This document shows, one piece after another, positions 43,506-54,999 of a DNA stretch of 64,000 bases. Within the stretch, counting starts at the first letter, position 1. Each line of letters begins with the position of its first letter. The notes under the pieces were generated by a model, which was not told the DNA's origin, ran no database searches, and saw only the letters and a list, made by a program, of their open reading frames with translations. Source of the DNA: Mixophyes australis (Eukaryota > Chordata > Amphibia > Anura > Limnodynastidae); contig JAVHZZ010000003.1 of NCBI GenBank assembly GCA_036250195.1, positions 41,575,835 to 41,639,834 on the forward strand. The letters are read 5' to 3'. A program made the position numbers and the translations under genes.

Positions 43506-44055
43506 GGGCCTCATTCCTCAAGGCACGCATACTGAGCGCAACGTGCGATTGTTTTAAAGCGCACGTAAATCGGCTCTGAGTAATCCCGAATACATCAAGG
43601 ATCAGATTTGAAGATACACGCGCTGATGAATACAGGGGTAGGTCTGCTCTGCTCTACTATACAAGACACTGCAGTTTACATCCAAAGCCTATGTGAATTA
43701 TTATTTCGTGAAAGAAGGCACAGAATAAAAAAAAATATAGAATTAGTGTCATAAGTTAATAATAAAAAATTAAAAAAACATATATTTTTTCCCCGCATGA
43801 AATAAATTGATTAGGATGTACTTAATGTCTACTGAACATAAAATACATTTCTACAGTTGCTCCTGATTGCAAACACATGTTATAGCATGCATACGAGTCT
43901 GTCATCACTACTGATCTAGACTTAGACTGTCCCTGTAGCTGGAGCAAGAGATACGGCATAAAAACAAGTCACTTTGAGACGATCAGAGCTTGATTTGGAC
44001 GTAGCTGCGTGCACTCGAGTTTGGCACGCCCCTACTGTACATTGACTCCGGCAAA
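43506..44055 (-). mobile_element. Harbinger-like element, decayed reverse copy
   Basis: The GGGCCTCATTCCTCAAGGCAC end and, reading on, GGTCTGCTCTGCTCTACTAT, TTGCTCCTGATTGCAAACAC, CCCTGTAGCTGGAGCAAGAG and GCACTCGAGTTTGGCACGCC match the family in reverse order. The other end is lost. Confidence 0.6.
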
Positions 44056-44162
44056 ATGCCCCTTTTGCTATCCCTATATTTGAGATAATTGTCCTATTGG
44101 GATAACTTTCTGTGGTTTTCAGGTCAAGAAAAGGAGTTCATGAAAAAATATATTTTAGAAGG

Positions 44163-46480
44163 ATATATGTGGAGGTGTGCCCCGCTACCGTGCCCTTGTA
44201 GAGGGTGAAACTGGATCTTCAGAAGAAAGAAGACAACTCACCATTCCTGCGTTCATGCTCCGGTAAGGCTTCCTCTTCTTCCACAGGTCCCAGCAGCAGA
44301 GGGCAAGTGAGCCAATCAGGGCTCACCTTCCCCTGCTGGCCAATCGGCAGCCGGATAGGTGAGCCAATCCTGGCTCTCCTCCGACCGTTCGAAGTATTGG
44401 CGCCGCGGCGTGCCAATCAGCGCTCGCGGCTGCGCCAAGTGACATCAGCGAGCCAGCGGCTATTTAAGCCGTCGGCCACCGCCATCTTGAGCAGAATGCG
44501 ATCTCGGAGCCGATGGAGAAGGACGTTGTGGGACGTTCAGAAGAAGAAGAGATGTGGACACCGGCGGAAGTGGCAGGGAGCCCTTGTAAGGACTAGGAGC
44601 TAACCTGTCACGAGAATACGACAGAAAAGATAGCGCAGCGATGGAAGAGGCCGGCGCGGAAGACAGAAGACACTAGGATCAAGAAAAGAAGCAGATCGTC
44701 GGCGGGGAGCCCTTGTAGGGGCTGAGAGCACCCCCACCAAGAAGACAGCGGGGAGTGCTGTGCTGAAGAGAAGAGGTGCCGCCGATTGGAGAGCCTGGAA
44801 GACCCGAAGACATCGGGGGCAAGTTGAGAATCCTGCGCAGAGCAGGTGAGTATATTTCCTGCAGTTAGGTTGGGCACAAGGCCAGTGGGCACTTCGGGAA
44901 CTAGGTCCGTGGCAGCAGATAGTGGGCACAAGGCCCTGGCACCGTTAGGCACAAGCAGGGATCATTTGGGCAATAGGCCCTGGTTAGCTGGGCTCTACGC
45001 CCATAGTGAGGGGGCACAAGCCCCTGCAGTGAAAGTGGGCACAAGGCCCTATTGTTAGAAAGAGGCACTAGGCCCTATAGATAGAGTTGGGGCACCATGC
45101 CCTTAGAAGCGTAGTGGGCACAAGAGCCCTTATTAGGAGGTTGACACAGGGCACCAGGCACCTAGGTGTAGTGTGACACGAGAGAGTGAATCTCAGGCAA
45201 TAGGCCTGAGGTACCAGTTGAGCAGAAGGCTCCGGTTACCGTTCTGCAAATCCAGCTTGTTAGCTAATTGGTACAAGTGCCTTCCATTCTCAGTCTACCT
45301 CAGACAGTAGTAACGTGTTATTGAACTAGTGCGGTAATATAGCATTGTGTATTGTGTATGGTTGTGCTGTAGAAGTTTCTTTCCAGGTGCAAGATGTCAA
45401 GTCCCCATCAAAGATAGGCTCTTGTTTCCTTACTGTACTTCTGTAATTCTCTGTGTCTGTGGGAATAAGAGCTTAGTTAGAGCACACACAGTTAGGGTAG
45501 GACACACAGTAGTTTTCCCGTCTTGTAGGTCCCTGGGGTTACGCAGGATTCTTGAGGCAGTGATTGGGCACCTCACTGGCAGTGCAGCCCAGCTCTTTTG
45601 AGTTCTAGGGGTGCCTCCCGTGGTTCCAATTGGGTGTCCCAGTCTGAGTTCCGGCAGGGTCCCTGACGGTTTCAGATTGGGGCGGTGTTTCCACTCAGGT
45701 GAACGCGACTGGTTTGAGTTCCGGCAGTGGACACTTAGGGCTCCGAGCAGAAACCAACACCCTGGTGGCGGATTGTTCCAGTGAGCCCCTATCGGGCAGG
45801 TGGCAACTGGTCCGTGGGATTCTGTGAGTGACCCCGTAGTGAGAAGACAGTCTTCTCGGTACGACCTGGGTGGGGGTTTAGGGTCAGTCCCCGAAGTAGT
45901 AGGCGAACACCGGCTGGTGTTCCCCATAAGTAGAGGGAGGGGGTTTAGGAAGTGTACCACACCCAGTACCTAGCAAAGTTGCGTTACCCGACCATTAGTT
46001 GTTGTAGGGTCAGGGCGCTTGTTAGCTAGTGCCAGTTGTGTGGGTGGTACATTCTAGCCTCACCTGTACAGTAGAGGGAGGACGTGTTGTATGCTTTCTT
46101 CCACAGAAGAGAGAGGAGCAGGAGAGTAGAGACCGGACGTTGGAGTGCCTGGGTGAGTATAGCTCTCTTGAATCTTACTTCTGGTTAGGCTCTCACCAAG
46201 GGGTGAGTAGAGTATTTGGGGCGGGATTGTTCACGGTCACAATTACTCGTAGTCCCGCGCCCTTGGCCAGAACAAGTGTGTGTCTCTGCTCCTTGTCATA
46301 GCCTCGGACTCTCCTTCCTGGTAGGCACGGGTCTTAAGTTCTGTTTCTTCCTTAGGGGGAAGTGGAATGATCTGACAGAGGTTCAGTTGCTGGTCTGCTG
46401 GAATAGGAAAGATTGGAGTATTCCATAGTGGCTCCTCGGGATTGGGGTCCATGAGTCAGACCTTCAATAAACACGGTGCT
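44163..46480 (+). other. GC-rich promoter-bearing unit: long LTR or noncoding gene
   Basis: It has four CCAAT boxes (about 44313, 44341, 44365, 44414), a TATA-like CTATTTAAGC (44460) and CGCCATCTTG (44481), a YY1-like motif often found near starts. A donor-like GCAGGTGAGTAT follows at about 44842, an acceptor-like TTCTTCCACAG at about 46097-46107 with a donor-like GGTGAGTAT at 46152, a second acceptor-like TTCTTCCTTAG at 46353, and an AATAAA at 46466. No long open frame with a domain is present. This is the layout of a transcription unit. It could be a long LTR, but I found no TG...CA ends with a TSD. Confidence 0.45.
44865..45190 (+). repeat. Irregular tandem repeat, GGGCACAAGGCCC-type
   Basis: About ten loosely spaced units such as GTGGGCACAAGGCCCT, AGGCACTAGGCCCTATAG and GGGCACCATGCCCTTAG, each a small inverted repeat (GGGC...GCCC). 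Spacing is 25-40 bases. Confidence 0.7.
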
Positions 46481-46599
46481 GACATGGAGAGCGGCTGGGG
46501 TAAATCCAAACTGGAAGGTAGGCGGTCATCGTTTGGAAGGTAAGACATCTGTGTGCGTCTGTCCTGTTCCCCTGCAGGCGTTATATATATGTGGACAGT

Positions 46600-46800
46600 G
46601 TTGGGGCCATGAGCTCAACTCCAACCAGGACACCATCTGTGTGGAGCTTGTATGTACTCTCTGTGTTTGCGTGGGTTTGCTCCCACAGTTCACAAAAATG
46701 CAGCTGGCAAGGTTGGACTGGCCCACCGGGACACCAGGAAAATCCCTGCTGGGCTCCGGACGCCAGTGGGCCCCAAGCCAATTACAGTGAAGAGGAGACA
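46600..46800. repeat. SINE-like fragment next to a hAT MITE fragment
   Basis: CTGTGTGGAGCTTGTATGTA to TTGCGTGGGTTTGCTCCCAC (46636-46686) is the SINE body. AAGGTTGGACTGGCCCACCGG at 46709 and the inverted CCAGTGGGCCCC at 46765 look like decayed MITE ends. Confidence 0.6.
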
Positions 46801-46856
46801 TAATTATGGTGGTGCGATATGTGCCCCTATACAAAGTAGATCTGCACCACCCGCAT

Positions 46857-47160
46857 GGTCTCCTCTGCAAGTCAAAATATTGTGACGGCTGTGGGTGCCT
46901 CTGATTGGCTGCACAGGTGGACCGAGGGCAGAGCTTAAATCCTGTGAGGTCACAGGTCGCGGCTGCTCAAAGCAGCAAGCACCGAGCGCAGGCTTAATAC
47001 TGGCAAGAGACATGGAGCCGCGAAGGAAGAATAGAGGAGAAAAAGAAGAAATAAGAGCAGTAGGATAAGGGTAGAAAAATAAGTAAAGGGACAGAAAAGA
47101 TAGCTGAGGCCAGGGATTCAATATAAGTCACAGGCATGGACAAGAGATAAAGAGATTGGG
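46857..47160 (+). other. Promoter-like GC-rich stretch
   Basis: CTCTGATTGGCTGC (inverted CCAAT) at about 46900 and AGAGCTTAAATCC (TATA-like) at 46930 are followed by GC-rich sequence, then a purine-rich tract. It could be part of another LTR. No ends found. Confidence 0.3.
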
Positions 47161-47444
47161 TTATAGGTAAGGGGAGATAATTGATAAGGGGTATAAGCGA
47201 TATATCTTTAAATATAACAATTCCTTATGTATGTTTTGTTTCAATATTTTTCTATGAATTTTGTCAGCTTGTACATTTAAAGCATACAGGTCATAAAGCT
47301 GAAGTAGTGTTATTCCTGTAGACATTTACAGTGAGCCCTCAAAGGACAACAGGGTAATATATTAGAAGTAATCACAAAAGAATACATATAGTCAGAACGG
47401 TGCATTTTTCTAATAACCTTAGCAGATCTTTTGCAAAACTTAAT

Positions 47445-48600
47445 GGGCCTGAGTCATTAAGGGACGTATCTCTGTTTTTTGTGCGTATGGTACGCAGTTC
47501 CCTTCTGCGCATGCCCAGAACGAGAACACTCAGCCGTCAAGGAAAGCAAATCTGCTGCGTATGCCAACGCAAATGACAGTTACGACGGCTACGATTTTGG
47601 GGAGTGAACGGGACGGGGAAGGGGCGTGTGCCCGTACTGGATGCACAATGTGGGCGTGACAAACTCAAGAGAATGCAGCCGCGACACAATGAAGCTCTGC
47701 GTGTGTGAAAGTTTCTTGTTTTTCTGCCGTATCTCTTGCACCAGATAAGGGTCTAGTCTAAGTCCTGGGTCAGTATCGTATGCATGATATAACATGTCTG
47801 CAAACAGGAGCAACTGTAACAATGTATTTTATGTACAGTAGACATTAAGGACAGCACAGGGGCTCAGTGGTTAGCACTTCTGCCTTACAGCGCTGGGGTC
47901 ATGAGTTCAATTCCTGATCATGGCCTTATCTGTGTGGAGTTTGTATGTTCTCCCCGTGTTTGCGTGGGTTTCCTCCGGGTGCTCCGGTTTCCTCCCACAC
48001 TCCAAAAACATACTGGAAGGTTAATTGGCTGCTATCAAATTTGACCCTAGGCTCTCTCTCTCTATCTGTCTGTCTATATTAGAGAATTTAGACTGTAAGC
48101 TCCAATGGGGCAGGGACTGATGTGAATGAGTTCTCTGTACAGCGCTGTCAAATTAGTGGTGCTACATAAATAAATTATGATGATGATGATGATGAAGAAC
48201 AGTCTAATAAATGTTTTTCAAAGAAGAAAAATTTTTTTATTTTTGTTAATTTCTTTTTACACAGTTTCCATTTCTACTCATAAATGACTATATTATTGAC
48301 AGGTAACATTAATTGATTCATATTTTTTTTCTGTGCGTTCTTTTGAGATTTTATATTCCACATACGTATTGTACGCATCCTGCAGTGTCTGGTCTAGTAC
48401 AGCAGAGTGAACCTACATCCATAGTCATCACCACACGTATCTTGTGTCAAAGTCGTATAATTGGATGAACGAAAGTATATTGGTTAATATTGTTTTGCCG
48501 TGCGTATTGCGATCCGTATGCCACGTAACACGTGGCATGGTGCAATCGCATAGTAAAATACGCACGCACACACTCGCATTACAACATTTAGTTATTTATA
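47445..48600 (+). mobile_element. Harbinger-like element split by a SINE
   Basis: It begins GGGCCTGAGTCATTAAGGGAC and keeps the family order through TACAGTAGACATTAAGGACA. The SINE interrupts it, and it resumes with CTGTGCGTTCTTTTGAGATTT, TATTCCACATACGTATTGTA and AGAGTGAACCTACATCCATA. The last block is the empty site matching the hAT insertion at 58389. The right end is lost near 48600. Confidence 0.75.
47851..48195 (+). repeat. SINE-like repeat, near full length
   Basis: The head is GCACAGGGGCTCAGTGGTTAGC with a B-box-like GAGTTCAATTCC, then the standard body and a (GAT)n tail ending GATGATGATGATGATG. Confidence 0.9.
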
Positions 48601-48719
48601 TAATTTATATTCATATTGGTTCAGTTACACTGTAATTTATGAGCAGATAGTATTTGGTTTATTATTAGTTTATATAATATGATTATATGTATTATATGTT
48701 TTAGTGTTATTAAAGGTTT

Positions 48720-49150
48720 AGGTTATAGGAAAGGTGTCATGCCTGATATCATATTGATCCCCTATTCATAAGCAGCTGTCCGGTGCAGTCGGCGAAGAGA
48801 TCGCACATTGCATACTTTAGTTATTGATATTAGGGAATAAACCTATGTATGATGCTGGCTATGAAAGGAGCAGACCCCCTGGAGAGATGACCCCCACCTT
48901 TGGATTCCTTAGATTGAATCAGCCTATGACCTGTTTACCCTTGAGCCACCCTTTGTCTGGACCTATAGAAGCAAGCTACGTCATCTCTATTGTTCACTGT
49001 GTAACACTGTACTGTATATAATCATAGCTGCACCCCCACGGCCCTCAGTCAACTCTGACACAGTATTCTAAGCAGATATACTGTCCATTGGGTCCCGTGG
49101 ATGCGCAGCGAATGCATGCAATAAGAGCGCGGTATGTATGTATCTTTTGG
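48720..49150 (+). repeat. LTR-like sequence (putative)
   Basis: CTGTATATAATCATAGCTGC at 49012 is TATA-like and is followed by CTCAGTCAACTCTGACAC and ATTGGGTCCCGTGGATGCGC, as in an R-U5 region. There are no defined ends, TSD or internal genes. Confidence 0.3.
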
Positions 49151-49327
49151 TATTGGCTGTACTATACTGTTCTTTATATTTGACAATGTATTGAATTGTT
49201 GACTATTTACATCTGCTAAAATAAATCACTTTGTGCATTAGAAACACAATACAATCGCCTATGCAATGCTTATTTGAAAACGATAGAATTACTCTAACAC
49301 TTGAGATCCGCTCCTTGCTGACTCCAG

Positions 49328-49610
49328 GGGGTAAATGTATCAAAGTGCGATTTTGCAACTCCAGCGATTTTCTCGGAAGAGTTGAAACTCGCAGATGTAT
49401 GAAGCTGAGATTTCATGCAAAATCGCCAGAGTTCTGCATCTGTCAAAATCGCTATTTGCAAAATCGCCAGAGATCAAACTCCCGACTGTTTGCCACTGCA
49501 GCTATACAAGTCTCCAATGTATGAAGCTGCGAGTTAGCAAACTCAGGAGAGTTTGCTTCAAAACACGCCAGATACAACACGCTGCTTGATAGCAGCGTGT
49601 TGTCCAAACA
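49328..49610. mobile_element. MITE of the GGGGTAAATGTATCAA family, rearranged
   Basis: It begins GGGGTAAATGTATCAAAGTG. Inner motifs CAAAATCGCCAGAG and GTATGAAGCTG(A/C)GA each occur twice. It ends in the hairpin CAACACGCTGCTTGATAGCAGCGTGTTG near 49577. Confidence 0.6.
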
Positions 49611-49679
49611 CATCCCTGTTACACTGCCCTGACAGTGTTAAAATGTTAAAGAATAAATAAAAGTTGAAAAAAAAACCCC

Positions 49680-50345
49680 GTGCGGTCCCCCCGCTATTCA
49701 TGCTTAACCCTAGTGCTGCCCCCGTGAAAATTTTTTGCCTGGGGTCCCCCTGATTTTCACTTTACCAGCACTAGGCAAACCAGCCAGGGTTGGTGGCACT
49801 ATAGCAGGGGGACACACGGCAGAGGTCCCCCTGCCATAATGACTAACCAACCCTAGACTGTTCAGCCCTGGGCTGGATTCCCTAGGGAGTGGGGTCCGCC
49901 GAAAAAAATGAGTGGGCTCCCCCCCCCCTAGAAAGAACCAGCCCAGTGCTGATAGCACTAGGTCTCTTCCTACTACCCCTGGGCTGTGGGTAGTAGGGTA
50001 ATAACGGCGAAAGTGAGTAAAAATAATAAACAGACGCCATTTTGTTTTGTGGAACTACAAGTCCCAGCCAGCCAGGTTGCCAAAAACAGTGTGGCCATGC
50101 TGCTGCTTGTATAACTACAAGCACCAGCATACCACGGCAGCCAGGGCATGTTGGCACTTGGAGAACCACAAGTGCCAACATGCCCTGACATCCCTGGCTT
50201 GCTGGGACCTGTAGTTCCACAAAAATAAATGTTAAATAAACAACAGCACCCTAGTAAACACCACATACATTTATTAAAAATAAAAAACCCACAATAAACA
50301 CACTAACCACCCTCATTTTCACCACATCTATTTAATAAAAATAAA
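49680..50345. repeat. Interspersed repeat with inverted ACTACAAGTCCCAGC blocks
   Basis: It holds GTGGAACTACAAGTCCCAGC (50049), TATAACTACAAGCACCAGCA, GCATGTTGGCACTTGGAGAA, its inverse CACAAGTGCCAACATGCCCT, and GCTGGGACCTGTAGTTCCAC. The left part has CTAGTGCTG/CAGCACTAG inversions. The class is not identified. Confidence 0.55.
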
Positions 50346-50619
50346 AACACCCCAAATACTCACCAAAGATATCTTCTATCTTCTCCAAAAGGTCCGTGCT
50401 TGCCCCAGTCCCTTAATAATTATACCTTCCAATAGTTCTGCTTGCCCCAGTCCCAGCCAAATTATACCTTCCAAAAGTGATGGCTTGTCCAATATCTTCT
50501 TTGCTTCGGCCAGGAGGGCCCCATATTTGTAATTCCAACGAGTCTTTAATCTTGATTGCAGAAAAATAAAAAAACTGTGGACCCGCCGCTAACACCTCCT
50601 ACCTAGTAGGAGGTCTGTA

Positions 50620-50895
50620 CGCAATGAACTTATGTTCATTGCGCAAGCTCTAACTACTGTATTATGTGATTTTCCCACGCTAGTGGGGAAATCACCGTAA
50701 ATAGAGCTTACGCAAGTAACATAGCTCATTGCGCATGCGCTACGCTACTTGCGTAAGCTGTATTTACTGTATTACAGCTTACGCAAGTAGCATAGCGCAT
50801 GCGCAATGAGCTACGTTATGCAGAGTATGCAGAGTCGATTTACGTGCCATCGCGAACAACTGCACAATGCGCTCAGTATGCCTTAATGACTCAGG
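50620..50895. repeat. Inverted-repeat element with a 40-bp hairpin
   Basis: 50723-50762 and 50773-50812 are complementary over 40 bases with one mismatch and a 10-base loop (AGCTCATTGCGCATGCGC... and inverse). It ends TATGCCTTAATGACTCAGGACC, so it is probably part of the GGGCCTGATTC family in reverse. Confidence 0.75.
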
Positions 50896-50955
50896 ACCAA
50901 TGTGTCTTGAGGATTACCTTCAATAATAAATCCAATAATTGTAATGTATATAGAA

Positions 50956-51600
50956 GGCCCGATTCATTAAGGACGTAAATGCAAATACGTGCCCTTTTTG
51001 CATAAAATCACTCTGTGCATGCCCAGAACCGGACTATACACCAGTGAACGCAGCATCCAATTCATCTTCAAGCACAAAGGAGCTTACTACTGACAACGAT
51101 TTCATGTATGGAACAGGGAGAGGACCGGGCGTATGCAATTCCAATGTTCTGTAAGGCCGTGTACAATGTACAGTAAGGGTGTGCCAAGCTCAAGCGCACG
51201 CAGCTACATCTGATTCAAGCTTTGGGTATCTCTCAGGTACCTGTTTTTCTGCCGTATCACTTGCACCAGCTACAGATCAGGTGTAAGTGCTGAGTGCCAG
51301 TGATGACTGTCATGTATACATGCTAGAACATGTGTTTGCAATCAGGAGCAACTGTAATATGTATTTTATGTACAGCAGACATAAACAACATCGTAATAAT
51401 TGTATTTTATGGATAAAAATATAAAAAAGAAGCCTCTCTTTTTATTAATGTTTTGCCATTAATAATTATTTTATTAGCAAAATTCGGGACTTTATATATG
51501 TATTGGACGTATCCTGCAGCAGAGCAGAGTGCACCTAGACCCGTATTCAACAAGAGACGTATCTTCAGATCAGCTCCTAGTTGTTGGACGTTTTCGGGGA
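50956..51600 (+). mobile_element. Harbinger-like element, 3' end decayed
   Basis: It starts GGCCCGATTCATTAAGGACG. The conserved internal order is GTAAATGCAAATACGTGCC, GAACCGGACTATACACCAGT, TACAGTAAGGGTGTGCCAAG, CACCAGCTACAGATCAGGTG, TTGCAATCAGGAGCAACTGT, CGTATTCAACAAGAGACGTA. Its last third merges into unassigned sequence. Confidence 0.75.
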
Positions 51601-52461
51601 TTAACCTCAAAATTCTTATTTACTATCACTGCATCGCAGCAGACATCATAGATATCTGATGCTTTGCATATCTCTTCGTTTTACTGAGCAGTCCCCATAA
51701 CAGTGTATGGGCACTGCTCAGTATCGCTATTTACTAAAGTTTGATAAAAAAAAATGCATCTTTTTGAAGCTGGCGTACATTATCATAATTGAAAAGTTTC
51801 AGTGCTGTCAACTCTGCTCCGAAGAGCAAAGCTGGACAGCGCCTGTGTGGAGGGATCACACGATCCCTCCCTGTCACTCACCGCTCTCTCTCTGCAACTA
51901 TATAGTGCAGGTATGTTTGTGCGCATGCCCGAGTTTTTCAGTCAGCGCATGCGCACTGCAGTGAGAAGATGACCCCCGTGGATTGCATACTTCTTCGGAA
52001 GTGAAGAGGCAGTGGTAAGTATGTTTTCCACTTCATAGGAACAGCAGTTTTTCGGAACTGCTGCTCCTGTGTTGCTTTTTTCATAAATATGAGAAATAGT
52101 TCAATCCTTATCAATGCGATAAGTATTTAAAACTATTTTTCATTTTATGCGGTGGTTGATAAATGTGCCCCTAAATGTAGAATTTTCAGTTGGCCACGCC
52201 CCCAACGTTGCATGTTATTAGGTGGCCCCCAACCATTGGATTCCCAGTCCGACACTGACTGCTAGTGTTTGTTTGTTTGGTGGTAGAGAATTAAGAGCTC
52301 TTACTGCAGTTGAAAAGATATTTATTTAACTATACTGCCACAACAAAAGACCTACTTGTCACGAAATAACGTGAAGCTCACCAGGGCACAGAAAGTAGCT
52401 AAAAAGAAAAACCATTGTGGCTTAACGGACATGTGCGAAACTGCTCAATGCGGTCTGGGGA

Positions 52462-52690
52462 CGAAGTCATAATACAACCCCGTTCATGAATGGGTTAACG
52501 CACGGCACTGAGTGTAAACATTTAGGGCTAGATTTACTAAACTGCGGGTTTGAAGAAGTGGAGATGTTGCCTATAGCAACCAATAATATTCTAGCTGTCA
52601 TTTATTTAGTGCATTCTACAAAATGAAAGCTAGAATCTGATTGGTGCCGTGCGTTAACCCATTCATGAATGGAGTTGTATTATGACTTCC
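52462..52690. mobile_element. Inverted repeat arms enclosing a MITE
   Basis: Arms of about 47 bases at 52462-52508 (GAAGTCATAATACAACCCCG... to GGTTAACGCACGGCAC) and 52644-52690 (inverse) bracket a TTTACTAAACTGCGGGTTTG MITE at 52525-52640. Confidence 0.75.
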
Positions 52691-52699
52691 TTGATGAGG

Positions 52700-54240
52700 G
52701 TTTTCGCATAACCAGGACCTATTGTATTCCTGTACTACGAGCTCTTGTGAAACACGACGCCATTTCTCTGATATGCATTGTGATCGGCAGAGTCGATTCA
52801 TCAGCTTAATTCCGATGCACAATACTGTTTGGTCCGCTGTTCATTTTTGCGGTTTACAGATATATTCCGCAGTGATGTCATTTTTGCTTCTTTTGAAATG
52901 TTCAACCCTCCGGGACATGGAACATCTGTATCCTGTTATTGAGAGGAAATCCACCGAGGAGATTACCTTTAGAATACTTGTAAATTCAACAGACACAGGT
53001 AGAGGACAAAGAATCATTCAGTCTGAAACACAGAGCTATTCACAGCTCAACACTATCCATGGCGAACTGCGTCTCCAACAGCTGATAAACTCTTCTGTGG
53101 CCTTGTCTTGGAATGTGGGATCATAAACTATACGAGAAGTGAAGATACTGAGGGAAATATAGAGAAAACATTAGGTTGACCTATTAAAGTCTCATAAACA
53201 TATATTTTTTTAGCTTCTTCTTTTGTTTCTCTTATCAGAACTTTTCAAGAGTCACGGACAAAATTTGCGCCGGTTTCATCTAGAACATATTTTATATATA
53301 ATCGTAAACAAATTTTATATTTTTGGGGGGGACAGACAGGGCTTAAGTTTGGTACCATCATCACGTAAATCGATTTTCATTTTATAATCATTGTGCGGGA
53401 AAAATGTGGGAGGGAATCTATTAAAGAATCAATTGGTTCAACGCACAAAATATATCACTTGATTTATTCTGTTACTGTGTTTATACCAATATAAAATATC
53501 TCTCGTTTATTTGAGGTTTTGTCTATGTCATAATAAAATGTCTATATACAGTATGTACGAGAGGCAAAACCAAAGGACGACTTAAGATTTGTATCCATGA
53601 GCTTGGAATGTGAAAAATGGTCGGACCACACACACAGTGTTTCCAGACATTTTATGTATAAACATAATAAAAATCTTGATACCTTCAGTTTAAAGAGATC
53701 GAACAAGTTTCCATGGGGGTGAGAGGAGGTAAGAGGGAAACGGCGCATTTCAAATGTGAATCCAGACAGGATTAAATTAAGTGATTGATATAGCCTAATT
53801 TTAGGGTAATATCATCATCAACAACATTTATTTATATAGCGGCAGCAAATTCCGTCGCGCTTTACAATTGGGAACAAAGACAGTAATAAAACAATACCGG
53901 GTAATACAGACAGCTAAGAGGGCCCTGCTCTACTAAATTTATTTTTTTAGCAATTTGGTTTATTTACACAATATCATTATATATTGTATTATATAAGACA
54001 ATCATCTATGTAGATTTTTTTTTAGATAGATATATATTTATTTTTTTATTCTTTTTTTTTTTAATCTCTGATCTTCCACACGCTGCACTTTGTTATATAC
54101 TCATTGTAAACCATTTTGTTATGTGAAAAAAGGGAGCCTTAAACGTTATATCGTTTTTGACTCATATATTTTATTCAAGTTTCCTTAGTTAGTGGATTTT
54201 GCCTAAAAAAGACTCTTCCACCTTTTTTCCGTCAAAATAG
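52700..54240. other. Unassigned, with a SINE-tail-like block
   Basis: ACAACATTTATTTATATAGCGG and CAAATTCCGTCGCGCTTTAC (53828-53866) resemble the 3' body of other microsatellite-tailed repeats. The 134-residue open frame at 52722-53126 has no recognisable domain. The rest is unassigned. Confidence 0.3.
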
Positions 54241-54251
54241 AATCTCCTAAC

Positions 54252-54869
54252 TAGAGATATTCACTGACCCCCGTATTTTGGTTTTGGATCTGGATTAACT
54301 TCGTGTTTTGGTTTTGACAAAACCACCCTCGTGTTTTGATTTTGGTTTTGGTTTTGGACCCCTATTTTTTTTCTGCAATCCCTATTTTTTTCTAAAATCA
54401 CATAGTTTGTATGGTTTTTTTTTTTGCTCCTACATTATTATTAACCTCAATAACATTAATTTCCATTAATTTCCAGTCAATTTTTGTAAAGTGACAAGAA
54501 CACTGTAACCCCTCCTGTTTCTGTGTGATCAATGTCACTGAGCAATGTCACTGGAGACTGGAGAGTGACAAGAACACTGTAACCCCTCCTGTTTCTGTGT
54601 AATCAATGGCACTGAGCAATGTCACTGGAGACTGGAGAGTGACAAGAACACTGCTACCCCTGTTTCTGTGTGAGCAATGGCGCTGGATCTCGTGGGGAGG
54701 GAGGTACTTATGGAATGCAAAAAAGCAGCGAGATCCAACAACACAACGATGACGCTTTGCCTCGATTCAGATCTGAGTACGCGCAAAAGTACAGAGCCGG
54801 CTCGTGAGCCTACTCGGATCCCCTAAGTTCGAGTGGGCTCGGTTAGCCTGATTTTGAATGATTTCTCTA
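54252..54869 (-). mobile_element. Non-autonomous hAT relative, about 620 bp
   Basis: Its left side (CTAGAGATATTCACTGACCC CCGTATTTTGG) is the right terminus of the large hAT element inverted. Its right side (TTCGAGTGGGCTCGGTTAGC) is that element's left terminus inverted. The middle has an 82-bp repeat (GTGACAAGAACACTG...GGAGACTGGAGA), about 2.3 units, and no transposase. It is a deletion-derived passenger of the same family. Confidence 0.8.
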
Positions 54870-54999
54870 TCTACCATATGCAATCTTCAAGTTCTCTTTT
54901 CCTATGCATGGAATTGCATGCTGCTCCATTTTAGTACACTACGCATTTTGCAGGACTTATCATTTACAAATAGAGCTGGGAAGACAACTGTGCCAGTTC

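Noticed and set aside
44205..44603. 132-residue basic protein in the GC-rich unit
   Set aside because: The frame covers the promoter and its CCAAT boxes; no domain, and its composition follows GC content.
52722..53126. 134-residue open frame with a hydrophobic stretch
   Set aside because: The hydrophobic run (VMSFLLLLKC) is short, the rest is unordered, no homology recognised and no exon signals flank it.
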